A DNA stretch of 64,000 nt from an uncultured Lachnospiraceae bacterium. GTDB taxonomy: Bacteria; Bacillota; Clostridia; Lachnospirales; Lachnospiraceae. The stretch's first letter is position 1. Each line of letters opens with the position of its first letter. The position numbers were made by a program, and so were the translations under genes. Of the stretch, positions 16,758 through 25,790 are shown in pieces. A model generated the notes under the pieces. That model was not told the origin of the DNA. It was given only the letters and a program-made list of their open reading frames with translations, and did no database searches. The stretch is from positions 1 to 64,000 of the forward strand of contig CAJUKV010000013.1 of NCBI GenBank assembly GCA_910587305.1. Reading direction: 5' to 3'.

Positions 16758-17840
16758 CTATTTTATTTCGGCTTCCATCGTCTGAGTGGTTCCCGATATC
16801 TGCCTATCTTCTTTCTCTACCCTCCCCGTGCAGGTAAAGCCTACGCAAAACAAGAGCAAAAAAATCATAGCTAACGCTACGCCGCTGCTGCCTTTTTTAT
16901 TTTTTGCAATATTTTCCAACCTCTTTTTCATAAATTTTTTATCCGATGCCATCAAAACCGTATGGAAGAAAAAGCCCTTCCGTTCCCTTACCGGTTTTAT
17001 CATGGAAAGCAGGACTTCCCCATAAGCATATCTTTTTTCTTCTCCAAGCCTGCGGATACACCCCGCATCACAGGCAAGCTCCCCATCCCTTAAGGACAGC
17101 TTTGCTCCAATCCATACCAGTGGGTTATACCAGTTTATAATCAGGCACAGGACTCTGACAAGCGCCCATATGTGATCCAAATTCCTGCGGTGAGTCAGCT
17201 CGTGGGATAAAATAATGGACAGTGTTTCTTTCTTATCTTTCCCCTCTAAGGTCCTCCCAGGGATATAAACCGAAGGGAAAAGTCCAAACAGGCAGGGAGA
17301 GGCAAGCTTATCCCCCGCCGTAAAAATATGCCCCTTTAAGCATTCCCCGAAGGAACCTGAAAGCTCCTTCCTTGTGGCATGTAAATATCTGTAAAGAAAA
17401 AAGTTCTGCCGAAAAAAAATAAGGGAAAACAAGACCATGCCGGCCAGCCATATCATCATGGCAATCTGCCCGATTCTTTCAAAAAGCGTTCCGGCCAGCT
17501 GCCATTTCAATTCATAATACACGGTTTCCGGTTTGGCCGTATCGCTATTTTGGCTATATTCCGCATGCACCTTTTCCAGATACTTTTGGTACTTCTTTTC
17601 TTTATATTCCGTTTTCTGCCTGTCATTTTCCTCTTCCAGCAAAGTATTCCCTTTTTCCCAGACTTTTGTGTGCATGATACTAAGAGGACTGTCCACGGGC
17701 ATTCCCGGCATGAGAAGACGTATTGCCACCGGCAGCCACAGCGCATAGATATAGATTGGATGCACCTTTTTTTGAAACAATGATCTGATTACCAGTACGC
17801 CAAGAATCAAAATGGAAGATACAATAATTTTTACCGGCAT
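16758..17840 (-). CDS. M56 family (BlaR1-like) membrane metallopeptidase
   Basis: The 360-residue protein has N-terminal membrane spans (IIVSSILILGVLVIRSLF, IYIYALWLPVAIRLL), another near 120-150, the zinc motif ILSHELTHRRNLDHIWALVR (HExxH) and a last span near 325-345 (LAMIFLLLFCVGFTCTG). Like BlaR1/MecR1 it would cleave itself or its repressor on sensing a signal. It has no C-terminal penicillin-binding sensor domain, so the signal is not necessarily a beta-lactam. It directly follows the BlaI gene with no spacer. Confidence 0.9.
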   Translation of the reverse strand: MPVKIIVSSILILGVLVIRSLFQKKVHPIYIYALWLPVAIRLLMPGMPVDSPLSIMHTKVWEKGNTLLEEENDRQKTEYKEKKYQKYLEKVHAEYSQNSDTAKPETVYYELKWQLAGTLFERIGQIAMMIWLAGMVLFSLIFFRQNFFLYRYLHATRKELSGSFGECLKGHIFTAGDKLASPCLFGLFPSVYIPGRTLEGKDKKETLSIILSHELTHRRNLDHIWALVRVLCLIINWYNPLVWIGAKLSLRDGELACDAGCIRRLGEEKRYAYGEVLLSMIKPVRERKGFFFHTVLMASDKKFMKKRLENIAKNKKGSSGVALAMIFLLLFCVGFTCTGRVEKEDRQISGTTQTMEAEIK

Positions 17841-18248
17841 TTACATTTCCCCCTTCCCGGCAGTTGCAGGTTCTTTTTCTTCCGCTTTGTGCAAAATCTC
17901 CCGCAGTTCCTCAATGTCCGCCGCCGTAAGATGATGATTTTCCACAAAGGTATTCATAAGCGTCAAAAGACTCCCTCCATAAGCGCGTCTTAAAAAGGAT
18001 TCCGTTTCTCTTAAAACAACATCCTTTCTCTCTAAAACCGCAAAATAAAGACGGGCCTTTTCCCCCGCTTCGTACCTGATATAACCTTTTTCCTGCATCC
18101 TGCGCAGCATAGTCCCGGTAGTGCTTTTACTCCACCCCTGTTTTTCTTTCATGCCATGCACTATTTGCATTAAGGTCTTAGGCTGATCCTGCCATAGTTC
18201 CTCCATAATCTTCCATTCCGAAGAATTTAAGCTGATATTTTCCTCCAT
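17841..18248 (-). CDS. BlaI/MecI family transcriptional repressor
   Basis: The 135-residue protein has the BlaI winged helix: SEWKIMEELWQDQPKTLMQI, then KSTTGTMLRRMQEKGYIRYE, and a C-terminal dimerisation helix set (GGSLLTLMNTFVENHHLTAA). It should bind the dyads at 18280-18331 and repress its own operon with the M56 gene. Its stop codon touches the M56 start codon. Confidence 0.93.
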   Translation of the reverse strand: MEENISLNSSEWKIMEELWQDQPKTLMQIVHGMKEKQGWSKSTTGTMLRRMQEKGYIRYEAGEKARLYFAVLERKDVVLRETESFLRRAYGGSLLTLMNTFVENHHLTAADIEELREILHKAEEKEPATAGKGEM

Positions 18249-18279
18249 CGTTTCTGCCTCCCTTACTATTCTTTATTGG

Positions 18280-18331
18280 TTGACATTTGTAACCCATTAA
18301 ACACTATAGCAATTCGTATTACATTTGTCAA
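18280..18331 (-). promoter_or_regulatory. Promoter and two BlaI-type operator dyads
   Basis: On the minus strand TTGACA (18331-18326), a 17-bp spacer and TATAGT (18308-18303) form a near-ideal promoter. Two related 13-bp boxes, TTACATTTGTCAA at 18319-18331 over the -35 region and TTGACATTTGTAA at 18280-18292 in the leader, match the TACA-x2-TGTA logic of BlaI sites. This supports autoregulation of the blaI-M56 pair. Confidence 0.88.
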
Positions 18332-18462
18332 CCATATCTGCTTTTTCGGGGCTGCGGAAACGTAATGTCCGCCACGTCTTTATACAACGAAAGCAGGCGG
18401 ACGCCATATTGTATTTTCAAGCGTCAAACGGTTTCTTTCTTTTTGACTTCGTGGTAAGATGA

Positions 18463-18517
18463 GTTTGTGTCCGCGCTGCATCCACAAACTTGATATGCGA
18501 AAAAGCAGCGCAGAAAT
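18463..18517. repeat. A-family repeat, shortened copy in the MTA/SAH nucleosidase leader
   Basis: GAGTTTGTGTCCGCGCTGCA, CCACAAACTTGATATGCG and the end GCAGAAATGAGG match the reverse complement of the A repeats at 48919-49030 and 50140-50251, with the middle part missing. The last GAGG is the Shine-Dalgarno of the gene at 18528. Confidence 0.7.
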
Positions 18518-18527
18518 GAGGATTATC

Positions 18528-19232
18528 ATGAAAGTTGGAATTGTATGCGCAGGTGACGAAGAGTTTGCTCCTTTTATGCCTTCCATAAAAGATTGCAAAA
18601 TTACGGAAAAAGCAATGCTGAAATTCTATGAAGGAAAAATTCACGGCGTAGATGTTGTCGCCCTGTTTTCCGGAGTATGCAAGGTAAACGCTGCCATAGC
18701 GTCGCAGCTCCTGATAGACGTATTTGGGGTAAATATCATAATTAACTCGGGAACAGCAGGCGGAATGAATCCCAGCCTGGAAATATTTGACACGGTGATT
18801 TCCACAGAAGTTTGTTACCATGATGTTGCCCAAGACATTTTAACGGAATTTCATCCGTGGATGAAATCCGTGTTTTTTCAGGCGGATCCTCAATTGATAG
18901 AATTATCAAAAACTGCGGCTCATAAAATGAAACCGTCCAGAAAAGTATTCTGGGGACGGATGGTAACGGGCGAATCATTTATAACCGACGAAGGACGTCA
19001 GAAAATCAATGGTGAATTTGAGCCTTTAACAGTAGATATGGAAACTGCAAGCATTGCCCACGTGTGCTACGTGAACAAAATACCATTTATTTCAATACGG
19101 TGTATTACAGACACCGCTGCCCATAGCGGAATTGATAACTTTGAAGAAAACTGTATCAAAGCCTCAATCATTGCAAAAAATATTACGGAGGCTTTGTTAT
19201 GTGAAATTAACGCAGTCTCCCGGTTTCGTTGA
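18528..19232 (+). CDS. 5'-methylthioadenosine/S-adenosylhomocysteine nucleosidase-like protein
   Basis: The 234-residue protein has the purine nucleoside phosphorylase fold of MTA/SAH nucleosidases: VGIVCAGDEEFAPFMPSIKD at the start, INSGTAGGMNPSLEIFDTVI, and VDMETASIAHVCYVNKIPFI with the ribose-binding Met-Glu, then ISIRCITDTA. It would hydrolyse MTA or SAH to adenine in methionine salvage or quorum-signal turnover. The start MKVGIVC at 18528 is chosen from the family N-terminus and the GAGG upstream, within an A-family repeat remnant. It has no pathway neighbours here. Confidence 0.87.
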   Translation: MKVGIVCAGDEEFAPFMPSIKDCKITEKAMLKFYEGKIHGVDVVALFSGVCKVNAAIASQLLIDVFGVNIIINSGTAGGMNPSLEIFDTVISTEVCYHDVAQDILTEFHPWMKSVFFQADPQLIELSKTAAHKMKPSRKVFWGRMVTGESFITDEGRQKINGEFEPLTVDMETASIAHVCYVNKIPFISIRCITDTAAHSGIDNFEENCIKASIIAKNITEALLCEINAVSRFR

Positions 19233-19330
19233 TCTGTAAATTGAAAGTATCTTTTTTACTGCACAAATTTCAATATGCAAGCCAGCCGGCATATCGCCTT
19301 TTGGCACAAACATTGTGTAAAGGAAACCCC

Positions 19331-21931
19331 TCAGGGCTTCTGACCAAAATCTCTCCTTAGCCGGCTTATGACCCTAAGCATCTTCCCGATATCCACCGGC
19401 TTCGCCAAATGTTCATTCATTCCGGCGTCCTTTGAAAGGGCGACATCCTCCTCAAATGCATTCGCTGACAGGGCGACAATAGGCACGGTTTTTGCGTCCG
19501 GCCGATTTAGGCTGCGAATTACGCGGGCTGCCTCATATCCGCTCATAACCGGCATCATCAAATCCATGAGCACACAGTCAAAGGCTCCCTGATCAGCTAA
19601 TGCAAACGCGTCCACAGCCGCCTTTCCATCATTGGCGGTCACCACCACTGCGCCCGCTTCCTCTAACATGAATTTCACGATTTCACAGTTAATCTCATTG
19701 TCTTCCGCCAAAAGAACACGCATTCCGGCTACGTCTTCCTGTACACTCTCCTCCTCGTTCACCGTCCGCGTACTCCATGCCTTATCCACCCAAATGGGCA
19801 GCGTGATGCGAAATACACTTCCTTTGCCAGGCTGGCTCTCTACCTCAATGGTTCCCTTCATCTGATCCACCAGCTTCTTCACAATAGCCAGCCCAAGTCC
19901 GGCGCCGGCATAATGCGTCCTTGCGCCTTTATGTTCTTGGGTAAAGGGCTCAAATATATGCTCGATAAAGTCCTCCCCTATACCTATCCCGGTATCCTTG
20001 ATTACAAACCGGTAATTTGCAATCCCGTCTTCGCAGGCAGTCTCCTTTATCTGTACCAGAACGGAACCATAAGGTCGGTTATATTTAATGGCATTTTCGA
20101 TAACATTCATCAGGATCTGTTTGAGGTACAGCGGATTCCCGTTCAATCTGCTATGTTTTACGCCGTCCTTGTTAAGCTTAAGCTCAATCCCTCTCTCCTG
20201 CGCCTGGATGGATGAAATCGTGATACAGTTTTCCAATATATCGTCAAGGTTAAAGGGTTCCTCCACCACCGCCGGTCTCCCGCTCATCAGCCTGCTGACC
20301 TGTAAAACATCATTGACCAGGGACAAAAGATGCTCCGTTGACACACGAATTTTCTCCCGGCACCCTCTCTGCCTCTCCAAATCGCCCTGACTTTTCTCCA
20401 TAATGGCCAGCATTCCCAAAATCCCATTGATAGGCGTGCGCAAATCATGGGACATATGGGAAAGAAATTCGCTCTTTGCGGAATTGGCCTGGCTGACTTT
20501 TTCCAGCAGCTCCAAAATAGCCTGCTCCTGTTTCTTTCGCGTCACCATAGTCTCTGTGATATCCTGATGGTATCCGTTCAGGCAGACACCTTGTTTTTTA
20601 AATGTTTTGTCGGGTACTCCGCCGCAGCGGATATAAATTTTCCCCAGCTTAGGATGATTCCATGGATAAATTACTTCGGCGCGCCCGGTTTCCACTATCT
20701 CCCGCACCGCCTCCTGTACCATCTCCACATAATCCGGCTCGATGTTTTTAAACCAGCTTTGGTAGCACTCCTCCGGAGCAATTTCATCCGGTACGCCCAA
20801 CAGAATCCGCATAGTCCGATCCGCATACATTCTGGGCTGACAGCCATCCTCCAGCTCAATCGTCCAGATACCCGTTCTGGCGCCTTCCAGTATATCCTCC
20901 AGGCTCTGCCTTGCCTCTAATTTATTCTTTTCCTCCTGTTCCACCACCGCGTTCACATCCCGCTGGGCAAAAATTGCACAGTTTTCCTCCTGGGTCTTTT
21001 CCGTAGAGGAAAAATGAATCTCCAGATACTTAAGCCCATACGTATTATCTTTCACCTGATACCGGACATAGAACTTTTTCTTTGTCCGCAGCTGAGAAAG
21101 CACATAACTTTTTTTCGTCATTGCCCGAAGCCGCTCCTGATCCCTGGGAACTACATACCGGGAAATATACCACTCCATAGCCTTCTCATAACCGTCCTTA
21201 AAATGGGCGGCCCAATCCATTCTCATCTGCTCGTTGTCCCGGTATACCTCACATTCTCCGGTATCAAAATTCACCTGATAAATGCCCAGATAATCCACGC
21301 TGAGGGCATGAAGAACTTTATGACTGCGCTTTTGAAGCTCACGGAAAAGATTGCGCCTTTTCAAAGAGGATACAATAAAATAGGCGGCGGTTTGAAGCAT
21401 ATTCGATGCATATTCCAAAGATTTCACCGGTGGATTATCCACCCCATAAAAACCAATGACCTTTTTGCCGTCATACAAAGGAACCACAACAAGGGAATGA
21501 ATATTCTGTCGTCTCAGATTTTCATACTGCAAAGGGTCGCTCTCCCGGATGTCTTCCAGGTTCTCAATGACGATATGTTTCCCAATACTGAAATTACGGT
21601 ACCAGCTGGCGCAAACCTGGGGCGGGACATTTTGAAGATTCTCCTTTTCCGGGCTCACCCCGTCTGCCACCCACTCATAAGTGTTATCGTCACAGCCGGA
21701 TTCATTGTGTTCAAATATATAGGTTCTCTCCCCGCTTAACGCCTTTCCCAGATGCTCTAACAGCACCTCCAGCGACTCATCCGGGGTCTCCTCTAACAGG
21801 GCAACCCGAAGGCCCTCATTGATGACAGCCTCTAAATTCTGAACGCTTCTTATGTCGCTATACTGCTCACGTTCTCTCATCGCCGGCATACCTTCACCGG
21901 CCCGTTCAAAAATCTCCCTTACATACCCCAT
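19331..21931 (-). CDS. Cytosolic hybrid sensor histidine kinase/response regulator
   Basis: The 866-residue protein has no membrane segment. In order: a GAF-like domain at about 50-200 (LVVVPLYDGKKVIGFYGVDN), a PAS-like region at about 200-340, a second PAS at about 345-465 (RTGIWTIELEDG), a HisKA domain with the phospho-acceptor in EFLSHMSHDLRTPINGILGM, a HATPase domain (NVIENAIKYNRP, GAGLGLAIVKKLVDQMKG) and a receiver domain with the aspartate in CVLMDLMMPVMSGYEAARVI. It can thus pass phosphate from its histidine to its own receiver; no output domain or HPt is present. Input and partner are unknown. Start ATG has AGGAGGGG upstream. Confidence 0.93.
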   Translation of the reverse strand: MGYVREIFERAGEGMPAMREREQYSDIRSVQNLEAVINEGLRVALLEETPDESLEVLLEHLGKALSGERTYIFEHNESGCDDNTYEWVADGVSPEKENLQNVPPQVCASWYRNFSIGKHIVIENLEDIRESDPLQYENLRRQNIHSLVVVPLYDGKKVIGFYGVDNPPVKSLEYASNMLQTAAYFIVSSLKRRNLFRELQKRSHKVLHALSVDYLGIYQVNFDTGECEVYRDNEQMRMDWAAHFKDGYEKAMEWYISRYVVPRDQERLRAMTKKSYVLSQLRTKKKFYVRYQVKDNTYGLKYLEIHFSSTEKTQEENCAIFAQRDVNAVVEQEEKNKLEARQSLEDILEGARTGIWTIELEDGCQPRMYADRTMRILLGVPDEIAPEECYQSWFKNIEPDYVEMVQEAVREIVETGRAEVIYPWNHPKLGKIYIRCGGVPDKTFKKQGVCLNGYHQDITETMVTRKKQEQAILELLEKVSQANSAKSEFLSHMSHDLRTPINGILGMLAIMEKSQGDLERQRGCREKIRVSTEHLLSLVNDVLQVSRLMSGRPAVVEEPFNLDDILENCITISSIQAQERGIELKLNKDGVKHSRLNGNPLYLKQILMNVIENAIKYNRPYGSVLVQIKETACEDGIANYRFVIKDTGIGIGEDFIEHIFEPFTQEHKGARTHYAGAGLGLAIVKKLVDQMKGTIEVESQPGKGSVFRITLPIWVDKAWSTRTVNEEESVQEDVAGMRVLLAEDNEINCEIVKFMLEEAGAVVVTANDGKAAVDAFALADQGAFDCVLMDLMMPVMSGYEAARVIRSLNRPDAKTVPIVALSANAFEEDVALSKDAGMNEHLAKPVDIGKMLRVISRLRRDFGQKP

Positions 21932-21985
21932 AGCCTACCCCTCCTATAGACTGCTTTCCACTGCCAGTACTTCGCACTTGAAGTT

Positions 21986-22023
21986 CTTGTACAAATATTA
22001 GAGAATTATTTTGAGTGTACAAG
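21986..22023 (-). promoter_or_regulatory. Promoter with dyad upstream of the hybrid kinase gene
   Basis: CTTGTACA at 21986-21993 and TGTACAAG at 22016-22023 are perfect inverted arms. On the minus strand TTGTAC (22022-22017), 16 bp and TAATAT (22000-21995) form a plausible promoter, so the dyad flanks it like an operator. Confidence 0.6.
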
Positions 22024-22046
22024 TTCGGAAACACAGGCGCAGCGGG

Positions 22047-22250
22047 CTACGCCGGGTATTTCGGACTTGTGCAATCGGGAAAATAGCCTCTAATCATTGC
22101 ACAAAGGTTTTCCGTACGTAGCATTAGCCACTGTCTTTCACAAACTCCGGCAAAAGACCCTTCCAAAGAAGTTTCCGGGAAAAACTCTCCTTTGAAAAGT
22201 TCGTAAAGCTCCGGCTCCGTTTTCAAAAACAAAACCACTTGTGTAAGCAT
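22047..22250 (-). CDS. Hypothetical small protein
   Basis: The 67-residue ORF runs from MLTQVVLFLKTEPELYELF to GYFPDCTSPKYPA. GGAGG lies 8 nt before this ATG; a longer version would need a TTG start at 22307. I recognise no family and no motif beyond three scattered cysteines. It sits in a gap full of repeat fragments, so it might be a remnant; but the ribosome binding site is good. Confidence 0.35.
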   Translation of the reverse strand: MLTQVVLFLKTEPELYELFKGEFFPETSLEGSFAGVCERQWLMLRTENLCAMIRGYFPDCTSPKYPA

Positions 22251-22315
22251 AACACGTGCCTCCAACAACGTCAATACGGAGGAATTTGATATCGGAGAAA
22301 AGGACAAACTTCTAG

Positions 22316-22450
22316 CGTATGGCTACTATATATTGTATGAATATGCTGTTTTGCGACATCCCCTTCAGTAAAGCCATCGCCCCATCTCCCGCGTGTGTCA
22401 GGTTATTGTCACAAACTTTTTTCGCTTTTTTAGTAAAAATCTCCGAAACC
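22316..22450. repeat. F-family fragment and H-type motif
   Basis: TATATTGTATGAATATGCTG TTTTGC (22329-22355) is one arm of the F hairpin seen complete at 54192-54299. Next to it, CCCGCGTGTGTCAGG and ATTGTCACAAACTTTTTT recur in similar form near 24510-24550, on the other side of the AlbA_2 gene. Confidence 0.5.
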
Positions 22451-22538
22451 GCTTCCATTCTTTTCCCTGCAATCTCTGTCCTTTCTTATCCATCCCATAT
22501 GGTTTATTCTTTGTAATCCAATACCCATAAGTCATTTA

Positions 22539-24068
22539 TTACAATTCTTTTATAATATATTTTCCTTTGCCCTTTCCTTGTACGGGAATTACGATATTAA
22601 GCAACTGCATTGCTTCAATTGCTTTCCCCGCTTTATAATCACCATATCCCAACTCCTCTTTTATTTCTTTTCGGCCAAAAATCTGATTCAAATCAAATAC
22701 TTCTATAATTCTTTTCACGTTTCCTGCAATGACGGGAGTTAATTCTTTCCTACATACTGCATTATCAATAATATAGAACAGTGATTCTTTAGATTCAAAC
22801 CGTGGTTTTTCCATGACCAAACCGTGGTTTTCTTTCTCAAACCGTGGTTTTTCCATGACCAAACCGTGGTTTTCTTTCTCAAACCGTGGTTTTCTTTCAA
22901 GAAAATCATTATTTCTAATGATTGCCTGCAACATAAAAGCATTTATTCTATATTCTGGTCCCTGCAAACCAATCGCTTCAAGTTCTTTCCACATTCGATC
23001 AACGCCTTCTCCATATTCTTTTACAAAGCTATATGCTTTCAAAAATTCCGCAATCTTAGGATTTCTTGAAAAATGCGTATGCCGGATATTATTTGTCTTC
23101 ACAAGTCCCGGTAATTTTCCAGGACTTTCTACAACAATCCTTCCGTCAAACATCTTTATTTGAATATCTGTTCCACGAATACTGTAATCACGGTGTGTAA
23201 CAGCATTTACAATAATCTCCTGACGAACAAATTTCGGATATTCCTCTTCGGTTACAAATCGTCCATCTTGTCCTAAATATGTTTTTTCTTTAATTTGTGT
23301 ATCTAAATATGCAATAGCATCCGTTACCATTTTCAATATAGTTCCTTCAAAAATAACATCCTTAATTACATTCATCTCCGCACCGACTCGTTCCTCTGTG
23401 CCTTCATAGCGGATAAAGCGTATGCGGGCTCTCGGAAAATGTAATTGCGGATTTTTCCCAAACAACAATATCGCAGCCGAACTTATTTGTATCACACCAT
23501 TCTTTTCTTTTACAAATCCTTTATTTTCCCTCAAATATTCCATTGGTGTCTTAGAATAGCCAATTTGATCCATGTAGTTTTTCACAACTCCTAAATCAAT
23601 ATCTTCTATAACAGCTTCAGGAACAGGTTTATCTTCAAAAAATCTTTCTCCCTTGTCATACATCAACTGCATCCGTTCCTCAAACGTAAGTTTCCTGGAC
23701 TTATCTCCCACACGCATAAAAACTTCATCTGCCTGATTTACATGTACTTCCATGCTTGGCTCTATATGCATCAGAAGCACGTGATTCTTTCTGCCTTTAT
23801 AATCTACACATTGTATTTTTTCTATTCCGGCTTTTACAGTTGGAACGCAGAAATCAAACGGCACTCGAAGTAGCTCGTTTAATTTCCTGATGTCATAATC
23901 CACTCCCTCTATTCTGCGTGTTTTATCAGATATTCCAATCGCAACTGTCCCGCCATCGGCATTTGCAAATGCTATAATCGATATTGCCAATGCTTTCGGA
24001 TCAATATTCACGCTCTTCCGATCAAATATCTGCATTTCTTCAAATGCCAGAACTTCTTCTATGGTCAT
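22539..24068 (-). CDS. AlbA_2/Schlafen-type ATP-binding DNA-binding protein with tandem-repeat linker
   Basis: The 509-residue protein starts with an AlbA_2 domain (FDRKSVNIDPKALAISIIAF, ANADGGTVAIGISDKTRRIE, residues about 15-135). An HATPase_c_4-type region follows at about 250-380 (RQEIIVNAVTHRDYSIRGTD, then MFDGRIVVESPGKLPGLVK). Residues about 389-424 are a perfect tandem repeat of KPRFEKENHGLVME (2 full, 1 partial), followed by a C-terminal winged helix (GRKEIKEELGYGDYKAGKAI). Such proteins are often called RecG-like or transcriptional regulators; some lie in defence loci. Start ATG has GGGGAAG upstream. No neighbour shares an operon. Confidence 0.85.
   Translation of the reverse strand: MTIEEVLAFEEMQIFDRKSVNIDPKALAISIIAFANADGGTVAIGISDKTRRIEGVDYDIRKLNELLRVPFDFCVPTVKAGIEKIQCVDYKGRKNHVLLMHIEPSMEVHVNQADEVFMRVGDKSRKLTFEERMQLMYDKGERFFEDKPVPEAVIEDIDLGVVKNYMDQIGYSKTPMEYLRENKGFVKEKNGVIQISSAAILLFGKNPQLHFPRARIRFIRYEGTEERVGAEMNVIKDVIFEGTILKMVTDAIAYLDTQIKEKTYLGQDGRFVTEEEYPKFVRQEIIVNAVTHRDYSIRGTDIQIKMFDGRIVVESPGKLPGLVKTNNIRHTHFSRNPKIAEFLKAYSFVKEYGEGVDRMWKELEAIGLQGPEYRINAFMLQAIIRNNDFLERKPRFEKENHGLVMEKPRFEKENHGLVMEKPRFESKESLFYIIDNAVCRKELTPVIAGNVKRIIEVFDLNQIFGRKEIKEELGYGDYKAGKAIEAMQLLNIVIPVQGKGKGKYIIKEL
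22797..22898 (-). repeat. In-frame 42-bp tandem repeat in the AlbA_2 protein linker
   Basis: The DNA alternates AAACCGTGGTTTTCTTTCTC and AAACCGTGGTTTTTCCATGA CC, giving a 42-bp period (14 codons), with two full and one or more partial copies. It keeps the reading frame, unlike the repeat at 1-76. Confidence 0.9.
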
Positions 24069-25018
24069 AGCATTTCTTCCCCTATCATCTATTCTTTGAA
24101 TAACTAACTTTTATGATCTTAAATAACGTTGATTGCACTCTCAGGTAAAAGTTTCCGTACTTCCTCCAAAAACTCTCTCTCAGCCACTTTAAGCCTTACT
24201 TGTAAACCAGTAAATTATTACTGTTATTCCCACTGCAATAAAAGTTTCTGTTACCCAAACCGGAAAAACTATTTTCCACCAACGGCTTCCCTTTTCATGT
24301 TTACTATTATTTTATTCTATCACATATCTGCATCTGTGGGTATAATAATATCCTCTGACCATTTTCTATATAGCTGTAACCAAATCTACAAATTTTAAGT
24401 AACGCATAATAAGCGCTTTATTCGACGCCATCTCCCTTAAAATAAGGTGCTTATTATCCCAATATCCCCTCATTGCTACCCCGGCAGACTATCCTTGACA
24501 CAAATTGCCCATCCCCCGCGTGTGTCACGTCATTGTCACAATTTTTTTCACTTTCCCCACATAAAAATCGTTAAAAGGCGCATAACTTCGAAGTGCATAG
24601 GTTTGCTAATGCTAAGCCCCGGCGCTCTGCTATCTTCTTTTCCAATCTTGTAATACAAGCTTCCATAAAGAGGCAAGACTCTGATTTTCCTTCGTGTCAT
24701 CATTTTCCCATTCAACATGTTCAGCGCCGTTTTCTCCAGTGGATCGGCAAAAAAGTAGGTACAGCGCTCCGGTATCTGCAAGACCGCCTATTTTTTGCCA
24801 CTCAATCCCCCGCTCAGCTTTTAGGCATTTTTAACACCATGCTTAAACCTGCCATAACTTCTCTCCTTCTTGTTGATGGTAATTTGGCAATAAGAAAAGG
24901 ACTAAGTCAGCCATACGGATACGATACTTGTCCGCTTTAAAAGCTAATTTAGTCCTGCCTAAACGTAAAAATATTCAGTTTTGTCCCTTTAAATGCTCAT
25001 TTTTCCTTCATAAAAGTC
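24069..25018. other. Long stretch without an intact gene, with decayed coding fragments
   Basis: On the minus strand, frames such as GLQVRLKVAEREFLEEVRKL (ending at TAA 24121-24123) and KIVFPVWVTETFIAVGITVI (a possible membrane helix) read like protein but lack starts. A 77-codon minus ORF at 24548-24781 resembles no family I know. A hairpin AATAAGCGC/GTGCTTATT lies near 24408-24453, and a motif shared with 22380-22430 is at about 24510-24550. I take this for a decayed region. Confidence 0.5.
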
Positions 25019-25654
25019 TTATATCTTCACAAATTTGTCTACACCCATACCGCATATCGGGCACTTGTAATCAGCCGGCAGCTCGTCTCCTTCATAAATA
25101 TAACCGCAGACCTGACACTTAAACCTGTTTGACTCATTTTCCCCCGGCTTTTTCTCCTCTTCAATGTAAGTAGGCGCATTCTTAGGACTTTTACCCTTGA
25201 CTACCTTATGATAGTAAGCATAGGTCATAGCCTCTCTGTTCCCAAAAATCTCCGCCCCCTTCACTTCACCTAAGAATACCGTATGGGTAGCCGTCTCCAT
25301 CTTGTCAATCACTTCACACACAATATAGCCGCAGGAATCCGACACCACCGGCATATAATCCTCCACGGAATATTTCACTTCCGCAAACTTATCGGTATCC
25401 TTACCTGACTTAAAGCCAAAGTTTCCAATAATAGTCGGATCCGTATCCTCCGCCAGAATGGAAATTGCAAATTTGCCATTTTCGCTGATACATTTATTGG
25501 TATAGTTGTCATGGTTGATACTGATTGCAATGGTTGCAGGCGAAGAGGTAATCTGCATCGCGCTGTTTGCCGTGCAGCCCGTAGGCCTGCCATTGTCCCA
25601 GGTGCTTACCACATACACGCCATAAGAAAGCTTGTGAAATACGTTTTTGTTCAT
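25019..25654 (-). CDS. Flavin reductase-rubredoxin fusion (high-molecular-weight rubredoxin type)
   Basis: The 211-residue protein has an FMN-binding flavin reductase domain at 1-155 (YGVYVVSTWDNGRPTGCTAN, ITSSPATIAISINHDNYTNK) and a C-terminal rubredoxin at about 168-211 with two CxxC knuckles (FKCQVCGYIYEGDELPADYK, then CPICGMGVDKF). This matches Hrb of acetogens and the NADH:flavin-rubredoxin oxidoreductase types that feed electrons to flavodiiron proteins for O2 or NO removal. The start at 25654 has GGAGG at 7 nt; the upstream 31 codons lack support. Confidence 0.9.
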   Translation of the reverse strand: MNKNVFHKLSYGVYVVSTWDNGRPTGCTANSAMQITSSPATIAISINHDNYTNKCISENGKFAISILAEDTDPTIIGNFGFKSGKDTDKFAEVKYSVEDYMPVVSDSCGYIVCEVIDKMETATHTVFLGEVKGAEIFGNREAMTYAYYHKVVKGKSPKNAPTYIEEEKKPGENESNRFKCQVCGYIYEGDELPADYKCPICGMGVDKFVKI

Positions 25655-25790
25655 TGAAAGTCCTCCATTCTTGCCATTAACTTTAAGCTTTAGGTATAAG
25701 CGCTTATTTATAAAATCAAGTGCCGACACGCCCATGAATCGGCTCATTGCCTGAAAACATAGGAATAAAAAGCGCTATACACCTTATAGT

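Noticed and set aside
16758..17840. Beta-lactam resistance locus
   Set aside because: The M56 protein has no penicillin-binding sensor domain, and no beta-lactamase or PBP gene is nearby.
21014..21739. Plus-strand ORF of 241 codons
   Set aside because: Antisense to the hybrid kinase GAF/PAS region, no ribosome binding site or motif.
22797..22898. Possible CRISPR array
   Set aside because: The repeats are contiguous without spacers and lie in frame within a gene. The same argument excludes 1-76, 13467-13614 and 51265-51385.
24548..24781. 77-codon minus-strand ORF as a real gene
   Set aside because: No start signal, no recognisable family, and it lies in a decayed stretch bounded by repeat motifs.
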